This document shows, piece after piece, positions 34,370 to 42,370 of a stretch of 58,690 nt of DNA. The notes under the pieces are model-generated. The model was not told the DNA's origin, made no database searches, and was given only the letters and a program-made list of their open reading frames with translations. Origin of the DNA: a virus; the IMG/VR virus record IMGVR_UViG_3300009160_000049, positions 1 to 58,690 of that record; one strand, written 5' to 3'. How positions within the stretch are numbered: the stretch's first letter is position 1; each line of letters begins with the position of its first letter. A program made the translations under genes and the position numbers.

Positions 34370-34568
34370 TAGTGATATACTAAACCATCTAATCAGTAAA
34401 TATGGTATAGATGATGTAATTAAATTCTGTGACATGGAGCGTGAAAAGAATGCTCTCCTAGCACAGTCAGTAGATGAAGACAAGCAGCACCATCCAGAAC
34501 CTAATGAATGGAGATTCGAAAGAGATTGGTGGGCTGAAAGTGGTAAACAATTAAAACAAAGAATATGA
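34362..34568 (+). CDS. Small hypothetical protein
   Basis: 68 residues, mostly helical, with a Trp/Arg-rich end (NEWRFERDWWAESGKQ). Coupled at both ends by overlaps of 8 and 4 nt. Function unknown. Confidence 0.5.
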   Translation: MYNSDILNHLISKYGIDDVIKFCDMEREKNALLAQSVDEDKQHHPEPNEWRFERDWWAESGKQLKQRI

Positions 34569-34939
34569 CAGGAGCAGAACTATTAGAGACCTATCCTAAG
34601 GCAGCATTTGCTATTAAGGAGTTTTACTATGGAAAGATGATTGAGTCTTTAAGTGAAGACTCTGACATTCCACAAGACTTTAAAGAGATGGTTAAATCAC
34701 AACAGTTTGATAGTGAATATGTTGCAACATTTATAGACAACAATCCTAGATTCTTATTTGATATCTTTGATGAAAATGGTATTTATATTAATGTTACAGC
34801 TTTTCCTAATAAGTTATTTATCTATTCGCTAGTGGGTGAGGTAGCAGAAGTTGGATCAACAGAAACATCTAGTACTAGAAAAGAAGCTGAGAAATTAGCC
34901 ATTGAACAAGCATTTGAAATCTTAAATAACAAGTTATGA
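34565..34939 (+). CDS. Hypothetical protein with a dsRNA-binding-like end
   Basis: 124 residues. The C-terminal ~45 residues (strands, then TSSTRKEAEKLAIEQAFEIL) have the layout strand-strand-helix with Ala/Glu spacing like the last helix of double-stranded-RNA-binding domains and similar alpha/beta folds. This is only a resemblance. Overlaps of 4 nt at both ends. Confidence 0.5.
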   Translation: MTGAELLETYPKAAFAIKEFYYGKMIESLSEDSDIPQDFKEMVKSQQFDSEYVATFIDNNPRFLFDIFDENGIYINVTAFPNKLFIYSLVGEVAEVGSTETSSTRKEAEKLAIEQAFEILNNKL

Positions 34940-35187
34940 GTGATCAAATAGTATTAGAAGTGATTGAGAAGTATGCTCAGCGTAGTGAAATAGGTATTAA
35001 CAAATATGGAACTACCCTTGAACAAAACAATCATGATAACTATCTAAAACACTTACAAGAAGAATTGATGGATGCCACGCTTTATCTACAGAAATTAATA
35101 AGCTTTGACAAGGAAATAACTAAATTAGTTAGAGATCATCCAAATGATACAGAGCTAGGAATGAAAATAAGAAATTTAGTTAGATAG
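34936..35187 (+). CDS. MazG-like all-alpha hypothetical protein
   Basis: 83 residues. KYGTTLEQNNHDNYLKHLQE followed by ELMDATLYLQKLI has the pattern EE(L/M)xDxxxYL seen in phage proteins near the all-alpha NTP pyrophosphohydrolase group. Its place before ribonucleotide reductase suits a nucleotide-pool role, but not all metal-binding acids can be identified. Confidence 0.5.
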   Translation: MSDQIVLEVIEKYAQRSEIGINKYGTTLEQNNHDNYLKHLQEELMDATLYLQKLISFDKEITKLVRDHPNDTELGMKIRNLVR

Positions 35188-35202
35188 AATTTTCTAATTC
35201 TC

Positions 35203-35233
35203 TTGGTTTATAAGAAGGGTTGCAGTAAATTTG
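35203..35233 (+). promoter_or_regulatory. Bacteroidota-type promoter for the reductase gene
   Basis: TTG (35203-35205), 20 nt, TAAATTTG (35226-35233), 37 nt before the reductase ATG. The -7 box sits in the loop of the terminator hairpin of the upstream unit, so termination and initiation share the same DNA. Confidence 0.65.
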
Positions 35234-35250
35234 CGACCCTTCATTTTTTA
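35214..35250 (+). terminator. Rho-independent terminator
   Basis: GAAGGGT-T-GCA pairs with TGC-G-ACCCTTC (35214-35242), followed by ATTTTTTA. It overlaps the promoter listed at 35203-35233. Confidence 0.8.
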
Positions 35251-35270
35251 ACTAAAAAACACAAATTAAC

Positions 35271-37127
35271 ATGGATTTAGGATTAGAAGCCTTGAGCAAG
35301 ATTACCATTTTTAGCAAGTACGCAAAGTACATCCCTGAGCTAAAAAGAAGAGAGACATGGGAAGAGATAGTAGATAGATATGAGAGCATGATGATCAAGA
35401 AGTATCCTAATCTAGAGAAAGAAATTAAAGACAGTGGTACATTTATCAGAAAAAAGAAAGTGTTACCTTCTATGAGAGCTCTACAGTTTGCAGGTGTTGC
35501 AGCTGAGGTGAACAACTCAAGAATCTACAACTGTTGTTTCCTACCAATTGATAGTATTTATAGTTTCAGTGAGACTATGTTCCTATTGTTAGGAGGTACA
35601 GGTGTAGGTTATTCTGTACAAAAGCACCATGTAGACCAACTACCTACAATTGTTAAAAATGAGAAATTTAAGCACAGAAACTGGCTTATTGAAGATTCTA
35701 TCATGGGCTGGGCTGATGCAGTGAAGGTATTATTAAAGTTTTATTTTGAAGGTGGTCAAAAGCCTAAGTTTGACTTTAGAGCTATTCGTGAGAAAGGAGC
35801 AAGACTTGTAACAGCTGGTGGTAAAGCACCTGGTTCTGAACCATTAAAGATCTGTTTAGCACACATTGATGCTATTATGGAGCGTAAAGAGAATGGATCA
35901 AAGCTTACATCATTAGAGTGTCATGACATCTTATGTCATATTGCTAACTCTGTGTTAGCAGGTGGTATCAGAAGGTCAGCAATGATTGCCTTGTTCAGCC
36001 ATGATGATGAAGAGATGATCACATGTAAGTATGGTAACTGGTGGGAACTAAATGAGCAAAGAGGTAGAGCTAACAACTCAGCTGTTCTAGAGAGAGGAGT
36101 AGTAGGTGAAGAGGAATTCCAAGCATTATGGAAAAGAATTGAAGCTTCTGGCTCTGGTGAACCAGGTATCTATTGGACTAATGATAAAGATTGGGGAACT
36201 AATCCTTGTTGTGAGATTGCTTTGAGACCATATCAGTTCTGTAACTTATGTGAGGTGAATGTGTCTGACATCACATGTCAAGAGGATCTTAATGATAGAG
36301 TGACAGCAGCTGCATTCTTTGGTACATTACAGGCAGGCTTTACTGATTTCCACTATCTACGTGACATATGGAAGATGACCACCTTTAAAGACGCTCTATT
36401 AGGCATTGGTATGACTGGTATTGCATCTGGTGAAGTGTTACAATACAATCTAGAAGTGGCAGCTAAAATAGCAATAAAGACTAATCAATTTGTTACAGAG
36501 ATTATTGGTACAAATGAAGCAGCTCGTGTTACATGTATTAAGCCTTCAGGAACCACATCATTAGTATTAGGTACAGCAAGTGGCATCCATGCTTGGCATG
36601 CTTCACACTATCTACGTACAATGAGATTTAACAAGACAGAAGACCTTGCACAATACTTAATGATTAACCATCCTGAACTAGTTGAAGATGATGTGTTACG
36701 TCCTAAGGATACAATATGTGTAAGAATTCCTGTTAAAGCACCAGAAGGATCTATTCTACGTACAGAGACAGCACTTGATACATTAGAACGTGTTAAGAGA
36801 TTCTCTACAGAATGGGTTAATGCAGGTCATATTAATGGGGCTAATACACATAACGTCTCAGCAACAATATCTGTTAGAGAAGGAGAGTGGGAAACTGTAG
36901 GAGATTGGATGTGGATTAATCAGGAATTCTATAATGGTCTTTCTGTATTACCAGCATTTGATCATACTTATAAGCAAGCTCCTTTCGAGGACATTACAGA
37001 AGAAGAATATAATACACGTATTAATGCATTAAGTTCCCTTGACTTAACTAAGGTGATGGAATTAGATGACACTGTAAACTTTGGACAAGTGGCAGCTTGT
37101 GCAGGTGGTGCGTGTGAAATACAATAA
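35271..37127 (+). CDS. nrdJ: Adenosylcobalamin-dependent (class II) ribonucleotide reductase
   Basis: 618 residues. Key regions: NCCFLPID (87-94), SECHDILCHIANSVLAGGIR-like helix at about 215-235, NPCCEIALRPYQFCNLCEVN (311-330) around the thiyl-radical loop, KPSGTTSLVLGTASGIH (about 425-445), and a C-terminal redox pair CAGGAC (C610, C615). The layout is that of the monomeric triphosphate-type B12-dependent enzyme, with no separate small subunit encoded nearby. It makes deoxynucleotides from ribonucleotides for phage DNA synthesis, so it needs host cobalamin. It has its own promoter and heads the reductase/RecA/dUTPase stretch. Confidence 0.92.
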   Translation: MDLGLEALSKITIFSKYAKYIPELKRRETWEEIVDRYESMMIKKYPNLEKEIKDSGTFIRKKKVLPSMRALQFAGVAAEVNNSRIYNCCFLPIDSIYSFSETMFLLLGGTGVGYSVQKHHVDQLPTIVKNEKFKHRNWLIEDSIMGWADAVKVLLKFYFEGGQKPKFDFRAIREKGARLVTAGGKAPGSEPLKICLAHIDAIMERKENGSKLTSLECHDILCHIANSVLAGGIRRSAMIALFSHDDEEMITCKYGNWWELNEQRGRANNSAVLERGVVGEEEFQALWKRIEASGSGEPGIYWTNDKDWGTNPCCEIALRPYQFCNLCEVNVSDITCQEDLNDRVTAAAFFGTLQAGFTDFHYLRDIWKMTTFKDALLGIGMTGIASGEVLQYNLEVAAKIAIKTNQFVTEIIGTNEAARVTCIKPSGTTSLVLGTASGIHAWHASHYLRTMRFNKTEDLAQYLMINHPELVEDDVLRPKDTICVRIPVKAPEGSILRTETALDTLERVKRFSTEWVNAGHINGANTHNVSATISVREGEWETVGDWMWINQEFYNGLSVLPAFDHTYKQAPFEDITEEEYNTRINALSSLDLTKVMELDDTVNFGQVAACAGGACEIQ

Positions 37128-37129
37128 TT

Positions 37130-37306
37130 ATGGAAAAGAAAGAGTTTATAAAAGACATTGATTATTATCTAGAAGATGGTTTTGTAATCTTTACAGAAAG
37201 CTATCTTAGAGAAAAAGGAGAGTGCTGTGGTAACAACTGCAGACACTGTCCATATGAAAAACCTGTTATCAAAGGTACTCAAACGATAGCAGAAGATAAT
37301 AAATGA
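37130..37306 (+). CDS. DUF5522-like small cysteine protein
   Basis: 58 residues. YYLEDGFVIFTESYLREKG followed by ECCGNNCRHCPY matches the DUF5522 family of short proteins common in Bacteroidota, with the CCxxxCxxC cluster suited to a metal. It starts 2 nt after the reductase stop. Mechanism unknown. It could be a host gene picked up by the phage. Confidence 0.75.
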   Translation: MEKKEFIKDIDYYLEDGFVIFTESYLREKGECCGNNCRHCPYEKPVIKGTQTIAEDNK

Positions 37307-37314
37307 TAAAATAA

Positions 37315-37348
37315 TTTGCGTATGTATGCGTATGTATGCGTATATTTG
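37315..37348 (+). promoter_or_regulatory. Promoter whose spacer is a tandem repeat
   Basis: TTTG (37315-37318), 22-nt spacer, TATATTTG (37341-37348). The spacer contains two exact copies of TATGTATGCG. It is slightly longer than the 19-20 nt of the other promoters here. A terminator lies 27 nt downstream. Confidence 0.5.
37321..37340 (+). repeat. Two tandem copies of a 10-bp unit
   Basis: TATGTATGCG is repeated twice head to tail between the -33 and -7 boxes of the promoter at 37315-37348. A partial copy (TTTGCG) lies just before. Confidence 0.8.
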
Positions 37349-37374
37349 CATATCTGTTTTTTGTTAATTGTGTC

Positions 37375-37410
37375 AGCCCCTGATGTTTCTACATTGGGGG
37401 CTTTATTTTT
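37375..37410 (+). terminator. Rho-independent terminator
   Basis: AGCCCCTGATGT pairs with ACATTGGGGGCT around TTCT, followed by TTATTTTTT. It ends either the reductase transcript or a very short RNA starting near 37355. Confidence 0.85.
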
Positions 37411-37472
37411 TAACAAAAAAGTATGGAAATATCAAAGAAAAATAGTAAATTTGTATCACAAAATTAACAATT

Positions 37473-38510
37473 ATGGCAAAAGCAGCAAAACAACCAACAG
37501 ACAGTGGTGTCTCTAAACTCCAAGACGCTTTGGATAAATTAAACAAAGCATATGGCACAGGTACAGTGTTAGCACTAGATTCCAAAACAGATGGTCATTA
37601 TGATGTAATCAGTACAGGTTCAATTGGATTTGATTGGATCACATTAGGTACTGGTGGATTTGTAAAAGGTAAGTTGTATGAACTAATGGGATGGGAAGGT
37701 TCAGGCAAGTCTACCATCTGTGGTCACGCAGTTGCTGAATGTCAGAAGGCAGGAGGTAAGGTGGTTTATATTGATGGCGAACATGCTGTTGATAAAAATT
37801 ACTTTGAAGCAATTGGTGTTGATACATCAGAGATGTTAATTGCTCAGCCAAGTTGTGGTGAAGAAGGATTTAATGTTGCATTAGAAATGATTAAGACTGG
37901 TGAGGTGGATCTATTGATTATTGACTCAGACTCATCATTGATTCCTAAGAAGGTATTAGATGGTGAGGTGGGTGATAGCTCAATTGGTTTGAAAGCTAGA
38001 TTAAACAGCAGTGTATATTCAAAACTAAAGTCTGCTATGTCTATCAGTAACACATGTGTTATTGTCATCTCTCAATACAGAGAGAAAATTGGTGTTATGT
38101 TTGGTAACCCCACCACTACACAAGGTGGTCATGCATTGAAGTTTGCATCTGATGCTCGTATAGAAGTGAGCAAGTCAGCTGCTAAAGATGGTGATGTAAC
38201 TTATGGTAATATTACTAAAGTGAAGTGTGCTAAGAATAGAATGAGTCCTCCATTTAGAATGACTAGTTTTGAGATTGTCTATGGTGTAGGTATTGATAAA
38301 GTGAAAGAAATCATGGACTTATTGAATGAGTATGAACTTGGTAGAAAGTATGGTCAGACAATGACATTCAATGAAATCAAATACAACCTTGACGAATTCA
38401 AACGCATGTTGTTAGACAATGAAGAATTCTATACTGAGATTAAACAAAGTATAATTAACAAGATTAAACAAATTGAACCTAAAATTGAATTAGCAAATGT
38501 TGAAAATTAA
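37473..38510 (+). CDS. recA: RecA recombinase
   Basis: 345 residues with the RecA core in order: TGSIGFDWITLGTGG near 49-63, Walker A GWEGSGKST (about 71-79), VYIDGEHAVDKNYFEAIGVD, Walker B LLIIDSDS (about 149-156), the L1 region GEVGDSSIGLKARL, VIVISQYREKIGVMFGNP and the L2/C-terminal GGHALKFASDARIEV. It promotes strand exchange in repair and recombination-driven replication. The C-terminal domain is degenerate. A -7-like TAAATTTG lies at 37446-37453, but without a clear -33 box. Its last codons overlap dUTPase by 14 nt. Confidence 0.93.
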   Translation: MAKAAKQPTDSGVSKLQDALDKLNKAYGTGTVLALDSKTDGHYDVISTGSIGFDWITLGTGGFVKGKLYELMGWEGSGKSTICGHAVAECQKAGGKVVYIDGEHAVDKNYFEAIGVDTSEMLIAQPSCGEEGFNVALEMIKTGEVDLLIIDSDSSLIPKKVLDGEVGDSSIGLKARLNSSVYSKLKSAMSISNTCVIVISQYREKIGVMFGNPTTTQGGHALKFASDARIEVSKSAAKDGDVTYGNITKVKCAKNRMSPPFRMTSFEIVYGVGIDKVKEIMDLLNEYELGRKYGQTMTFNEIKYNLDEFKRMLLDNEEFYTEIKQSIINKIKQIEPKIELANVEN

Positions 38511-38949
38511 ACTACAAAAGACAACAGAGGATGCAAACATGCCATTTAAAGCATCCTCTGATGCTGCTTGCTATGATGTATACGCACATAGCATCACAAG
38601 TAAAGAAGATGGTAAAGTGGTTGTAGGACTTGGATTTAAAACTGAAATCCCTAAGGGATATAAAGGCATCCTAGTTCCACGCAGTAACTTAACTAAATAC
38701 TTCTGGATGATGAACAACTCCTTTGGCATAATTGATGCTGATTATAGAGGAGAGTGGATGGCAATATTTACACAAATTCCTGTTCCTTTAGGATCTCATG
38801 AAGGTTCTACATCATTTCCTTATAATGTAGGTGATAGAGTGGGTCAAATATTCTTTGAACCAGTTATACCTATAGCTTTTGAAGTGGTGCCTGAGCTAGA
38901 GCAATCTGAAAGAGGTGAAGGAGGATTTGGTTCAACTGGTCTTAAGTAA
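38497..38949 (+). CDS. dut: dUTPase
   Basis: 150 residues, trimeric dUTPase type. All five motifs are visible: SDAACYDVYA, PRSNLTKY, GIIDADYRGEW, VGDRVGQIFF and RGEGGFGSTG. It converts dUTP to dUMP and pyrophosphate, keeping uracil out of phage DNA and feeding dTMP synthesis. Its ATG overlaps recA by 14 nt, and its last base is the first base of the next ATG. Confidence 0.95.
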   Translation: MLKIKLQKTTEDANMPFKASSDAACYDVYAHSITSKEDGKVVVGLGFKTEIPKGYKGILVPRSNLTKYFWMMNNSFGIIDADYRGEWMAIFTQIPVPLGSHEGSTSFPYNVGDRVGQIFFEPVIPIAFEVVPELEQSERGEGGFGSTGLK

Positions 38950-39356
38950 TGGGTACGTGTAAAACCTGTGGTAAGAAATGTGATAAAGAATACTGTTTTC
39001 AACATAAGCCTAGAAAACCTTTGACAGCTACAAAAGGATTTAATGCTGTTAAAAGAGAACCACAGATTCAACAAATTGATGAAATGAGAAACCTTTTCTT
39101 ACAGATTTGGAAGAAAAGGACACATAAGTCAGAAGTTAGTGGTGATTATCTAGGCTCTGAAGCATTACATGTATTCTTTCATCATATTTTAACAAAAGAA
39201 AAATACCCTGAAGCTAAATTAGATGAAGAAAATATCATACTTTTGACATTAGATGAGCATAGTAATGTAGAATCTGATATGTATAGATATGAAGAAGTAA
39301 ACAGAAGACGTGAACAATTAAACCTCAAATATGAAAGAATCAAACAGGGAACGTAA
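38949..39356 (+). CDS. NinG/HNH-like recombination protein
   Basis: 135 residues. A Cys zinc knuckle at the start (CKTCGKKCDKEYCFQHK) is followed by a basic stretch and a nuclease-like core: ALHVFFHHILTKEKYPEAKL then NIILLTLDEHSNVESD. The layout, with a His pair and later Glu-His-Asn in a beta-beta-alpha-like order, resembles the phage NinG/Rap and HNH-type enzymes. It sits between dUTPase and phoH in the recombination block. Nuclease activity is inferred. Confidence 0.65.
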   Translation: MGTCKTCGKKCDKEYCFQHKPRKPLTATKGFNAVKREPQIQQIDEMRNLFLQIWKKRTHKSEVSGDYLGSEALHVFFHHILTKEKYPEAKLDEENIILLTLDEHSNVESDMYRYEEVNRRREQLNLKYERIKQGT

Positions 39357-39981
39357 ACAGGAGATTAAATATAATGTACAGCTTAATGAAGAACAAAAAG
39401 AAGCCAAAAGACTTATTATAGAAAATCAAGTGGTAATTGTCACTGGTAGAGCAGGTTCTGGTAAGTCATTAGTTTGTGCTCAAACAGCTCTTGATTTTTT
39501 ATTAAAGAAGCAATGTGATAATATATTTATTACTAGAGCTACTATTGAGGTGGGTAATTCATTAGGTTTTCTTCCTGGAGGATTAGATGAGAAGTTTAAT
39601 CCTTATTTAGAAGCATTTATGGAAAATCTTGCTAAATGTAAAGAAAAGGAAACATTAGAAAAGTTAGTATCTGAACAAAAAATATTAGCCTATCCTATAC
39701 AATTTATTAGAGGTAAAACTGTAGATGATGTTCTTATTGTAGAAGAAGCACAGAATCTGTCTAAAGCACAAATGTTAGCCATCTTAACTAGACTTGGTAA
39801 AACTGGTAAGATTATCATCAATGGTGATATGGAACAACAGGATACTAAAGATAGTATAAATGGACTTGCTTATGCAATTGAATTGTCTAAAAAGATTGAA
39901 GAAATCAAATGGATTAAACTTAAAGAAAACCACAGAAGTGATATAGTGGGTAAAATATTAGAATATGAGCATGGTAAATAA
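39331..39981 (+). CDS. phoH: PhoH-like ATPase
   Basis: 216 residues. Walker A TGRAGSGKSL (about 39-48), then FITRATIEVGNSLGFLPG, Walker B VLIVEEAQNLS (about 132-142) and INGDMEQQD, which are the marks of the PhoH helicase-like family (UvrD-type core). PhoH-like genes are common in aquatic phages; their role in infection is not settled, with RNA or phosphate metabolism proposed. It overlaps genes on both sides. Confidence 0.9.
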   Translation: MKESNRERKQEIKYNVQLNEEQKEAKRLIIENQVVIVTGRAGSGKSLVCAQTALDFLLKKQCDNIFITRATIEVGNSLGFLPGGLDEKFNPYLEAFMENLAKCKEKETLEKLVSEQKILAYPIQFIRGKTVDDVLIVEEAQNLSKAQMLAILTRLGKTGKIIINGDMEQQDTKDSINGLAYAIELSKKIEEIKWIKLKENHRSDIVGKILEYEHGK

Positions 39982-40423
39982 GATTATTACTTATGTATTA
40001 GGTATAATGTTAGTAATAGTTTTAATGAGTTTATTAATTATAAACATGGATAAAATGGAAGAACCAAAACAATTTATGATAACTGGTGGCACCTTTGATC
40101 TAGATGCTTATATAATTATTACAGATGACACAGCTTATGCTGCAAGTTATGCCACTCAAATATTAAATGAGCCCTATACAAATGAAGACTTCAAAGCAAG
40201 AGGATTAACTCTTTCTGATGAGCTTGGAACCACATTTGTAATATGGCTTCCTACTAAGAGTGCTGAAGATACATCTATTGTACATCATGAACTGTTACAT
40301 TTAACATATTCTATGTTACACGCTGTGGGAATAGAACTATCTCCTGAAACAGAAGAAGTTTATACATATCAATTACAACATTTATCAAAACAATTTTACA
40401 ATCAAATAAAACCAAAACAATGA
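39965..40423 (+). CDS. Membrane-anchored HExxH (zincin-like) protein
   Basis: 152 residues. One N-terminal membrane helix (about 9-27), then a soluble domain with VHHELLHLTYSML (H108, E109, H112), the zincin HExxH motif, and an acidic segment 17-19 residues on (PETEEVYTYQLQHL, E130/E131) that could supply the third ligand. This pattern (HExxH, then Glu in a YxYQL helix) occurs in small phage proteins often called peptidases. Membrane location suggests cleavage or chaperoning of an envelope or host protein. It overlaps phoH by 17 nt. Confidence 0.7.
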   Translation: MSMVNKIITYVLGIMLVIVLMSLLIINMDKMEEPKQFMITGGTFDLDAYIIITDDTAYAASYATQILNEPYTNEDFKARGLTLSDELGTTFVIWLPTKSAEDTSIVHHELLHLTYSMLHAVGIELSPETEEVYTYQLQHLSKQFYNQIKPKQ

Positions 40424-40683
40424 GTTTATTCTTTTTTACAAGACAAGGAGAAAATGGTAAAGACTACACAGAGTGCTTTAACCTTAACAAAATGATCAGA
40501 TCTATGCAAATTTCTGAAGAGGAACTATTAATCTTATTTGATGATTATTACGAGCGTTCTGAAGAAGTACCTGATGTTAAAAATGGTAAAGTGGTTGGTT
40601 CCAAAAGAGAACGTCACACTTATCAAACAGAGATTAGATTACGTGGTGAAGACATTATAAGATTTAACAATTTAAACAAATAA
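40420..40683 (+). CDS. Small hypothetical protein
   Basis: 87 residues with a beta-rich N-terminus, an acidic helix and a Lys/Arg C-terminus (NGKVVGSKRERHTYQTE). Coupled to the previous gene by 4 nt. Function unknown. Confidence 0.55.
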   Translation: MSLFFFTRQGENGKDYTECFNLNKMIRSMQISEEELLILFDDYYERSEEVPDVKNGKVVGSKRERHTYQTEIRLRGEDIIRFNNLNK

Positions 40684-40685
40684 TC

Positions 40686-40973
40686 ATGCCAAAGTTATTA
40701 GGAAACAGAATCTACTTAGAAATGCCTAAGGAAGATGAAGAAAGTAAGTTAATTGTAGATGACAACACTAAAGAAGCATTACAAAGAGAATTGCTTAATA
40801 AGATGTCTAAGTTAAAAGTGTTACAAGTGGGCACCATTGTTACAGAAATCAAGGTGGGAGATTGGGTGTTGGTAGATCCAGCAGCTTTAAACAAAGCTAC
40901 ATTGGTTCCAATCAATGATGATGATGAACGTGCAATCTTAGTATCACCATTTGATGTAATTCAAATCTGGTAA
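40686..40973 (+). CDS. GroES-like co-chaperonin
   Basis: 95 residues, the length of GroES. It has NRIYLEMPKEDEESKLIVDD at the start, VLQVGTIVTEIKVGDWVLVD in the middle (compare the GroES VxxVGxG and xVKVGDxVL strands) and ILVSPFDVIQIW at the end (compare GroES xxLxxxDILAII). The mobile-loop region between 21 and 36 is present but divergent. Like T4 gp31, it may replace host GroES to fold the capsid protein in host GroEL. No GroEL is encoded here. Confidence 0.65.
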   Translation: MPKLLGNRIYLEMPKEDEESKLIVDDNTKEALQRELLNKMSKLKVLQVGTIVTEIKVGDWVLVDPAALNKATLVPINDDDERAILVSPFDVIQIW

Positions 40974-40974
40974 T

Positions 40975-41730
40975 ATGAATCCACTTCCATTTATATCATG
41001 TAAGTGCATAACTTATGGAAGAGTTAGTACGCTTGAGGAGAGTGTTGAATCTTTCCTCAAGCAGGACTATCCTAAGGATAGATGTGAACTCATCATAGTA
41101 AATGACTATCCCTTACAAACTCTTATATTTGAGCATCCTCAAATCAAGATAGTTAATTTACCTAAAACGTTTGATACAATAGGAGAGAAGGAAAACTATG
41201 CTACAGAACTATGTCAAGGAGACATTATATGTCAATGGGACGATGATGACGTAGCTCTACCAAACCACTTACAGAATGTAGCTAAGTATATGACAGAAGA
41301 AGTTAATATTCTTCATTGGGAGACAGGAGTGTTATGTCACATTACAGGTATTGAAAATGTTGGTTGGATAGGTAACTCTGGTATTGTGTTTAGAAAAGCA
41401 GCTTGGAAAGCAATAGGGGGACATCCTCTTGAAAATGCTGGATATGATATGACGTTTATAGAAACATTACATAAGTATGGAGGTAGACTGTTTGCCAAAC
41501 CACCCAAAGAAGAAGCTAGCTGGTTCTATATGTGGGGAGGAAGAGGATATCATATGAGTGGACAAGGTCATGATAAACCTGGAAAACTCAATGCTATTCA
41601 AAGACACAGTAATCACATTGAAATGGAAAGAACTATGGGAAGAATTCCTACAGGAAATGTTCATCTCAATCCTTATTGGGAAAAAGATTATAAAGAAATG
41701 TTACAAAAGAAAATAGATGAAGATAAATAA
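40975..41730 (+). CDS. Family 2-type glycosyltransferase
   Basis: 251 residues, GT-A fold. ITYGRVSTLEESVESFLKQD and ELIIVNDYP open the nucleotide-sugar site, and QWDDDDVALP (about 83-92) carries the DxD metal motif. The acceptor half contains AWKAIGGHPLENAGYD. It transfers a sugar from a nucleotide donor to an unknown acceptor. Followed by a methyltransferase and another glycosyltransferase, all overlapping. Confidence 0.85.
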   Translation: MNPLPFISCKCITYGRVSTLEESVESFLKQDYPKDRCELIIVNDYPLQTLIFEHPQIKIVNLPKTFDTIGEKENYATELCQGDIICQWDDDDVALPNHLQNVAKYMTEEVNILHWETGVLCHITGIENVGWIGNSGIVFRKAAWKAIGGHPLENAGYDMTFIETLHKYGGRLFAKPPKEEASWFYMWGGRGYHMSGQGHDKPGKLNAIQRHSNHIEMERTMGRIPTGNVHLNPYWEKDYKEMLQKKIDEDK

Positions 41731-42370
41731 ACTAATTATTGACTCTACAAGTTCTAACACAGAATTGTGTAAACTTGCTGTCAAGTATCCTACAGACAAG
41801 TGTCCCTATCATAATAACTCCACTTTACATAGACATGCTTATACGTCTGTGTATAATTTAATATTCTCACACATACGTTATAACAAACTTATAATTGGTG
41901 AGGTGGGTATATTAGATAACAACTCAATGTTATGTTGGAGAGAATATTTTCCTAATGCTTTATTGTTTGGCTATGAATATCACCAAAACAAATTAGACAA
42001 AGCAATAAATGACAAGGTTGATAGAGCATCCTATATTCATGTAGACATCACTAGTGAAGAGTCTTTAAAAGCTGTGTTTTCTGAAACCAACTTCTTTGAC
42101 ATCATCATTGAGGATTCAACGCATGTGTTTGAAGATCAAATCAGATTTTTAAACATAGCCTATAAGTGTGTTAAACCAGGAGGAACAATTGTTATTGAAG
42201 ACATCTTCATTAAAGAAGATGAAAACAGATATATGGAAGCTATAGATCACATCAAAGAATACTTTTCATCAGCTACATTTGTTTTAGCTAATCATGATTT
42301 AAAGTTTTCTCCAGGTTGGGACAATGATAAACTATTAATATTACATAGAAACGACAAACCATGTTCTTAA
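41717..42370 (+). CDS. SAM-dependent methyltransferase (sugar O-methyltransferase-like)
   Basis: 217 residues. IIGEVGILDNNSMLCWREYF followed by PNALLFGYE gives the SAM-binding Gly-rich loop and acidic strand; DIIIEDSTHVFEDQIRFLNI and KPGGTIVIEDIF complete the class-I fold. The pattern is that of the macrocin/rhamnosyl O-methyltransferase group (E-G-S...W..YFPNA..FG). It lies between two glycosyltransferases, so methylation of a transferred sugar is likely. Confidence 0.75.
   Translation: MKINKLIIDSTSSNTELCKLAVKYPTDKCPYHNNSTLHRHAYTSVYNLIFSHIRYNKLIIGEVGILDNNSMLCWREYFPNALLFGYEYHQNKLDKAINDKVDRASYIHVDITSEESLKAVFSETNFFDIIIEDSTHVFEDQIRFLNIAYKCVKPGGTIVIEDIFIKEDENRYMEAIDHIKEYFSSATFVLANHDLKFSPGWDNDKLLILHRNDKPCS

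Noticed and set aside
35226-35233. TAAATTTG as only part of the terminator loop
   Set aside because: Kept as a promoter because a TTG lies exactly 20 nt upstream and the next ATG is 37 nt downstream; uncertainty is noted in the entry.
37316-37516. Plus-strand open frame over the promoter and terminator before recA
   Set aside because: Contains tandem repeats, a promoter and a terminator hairpin and overlaps recA; not protein-like.
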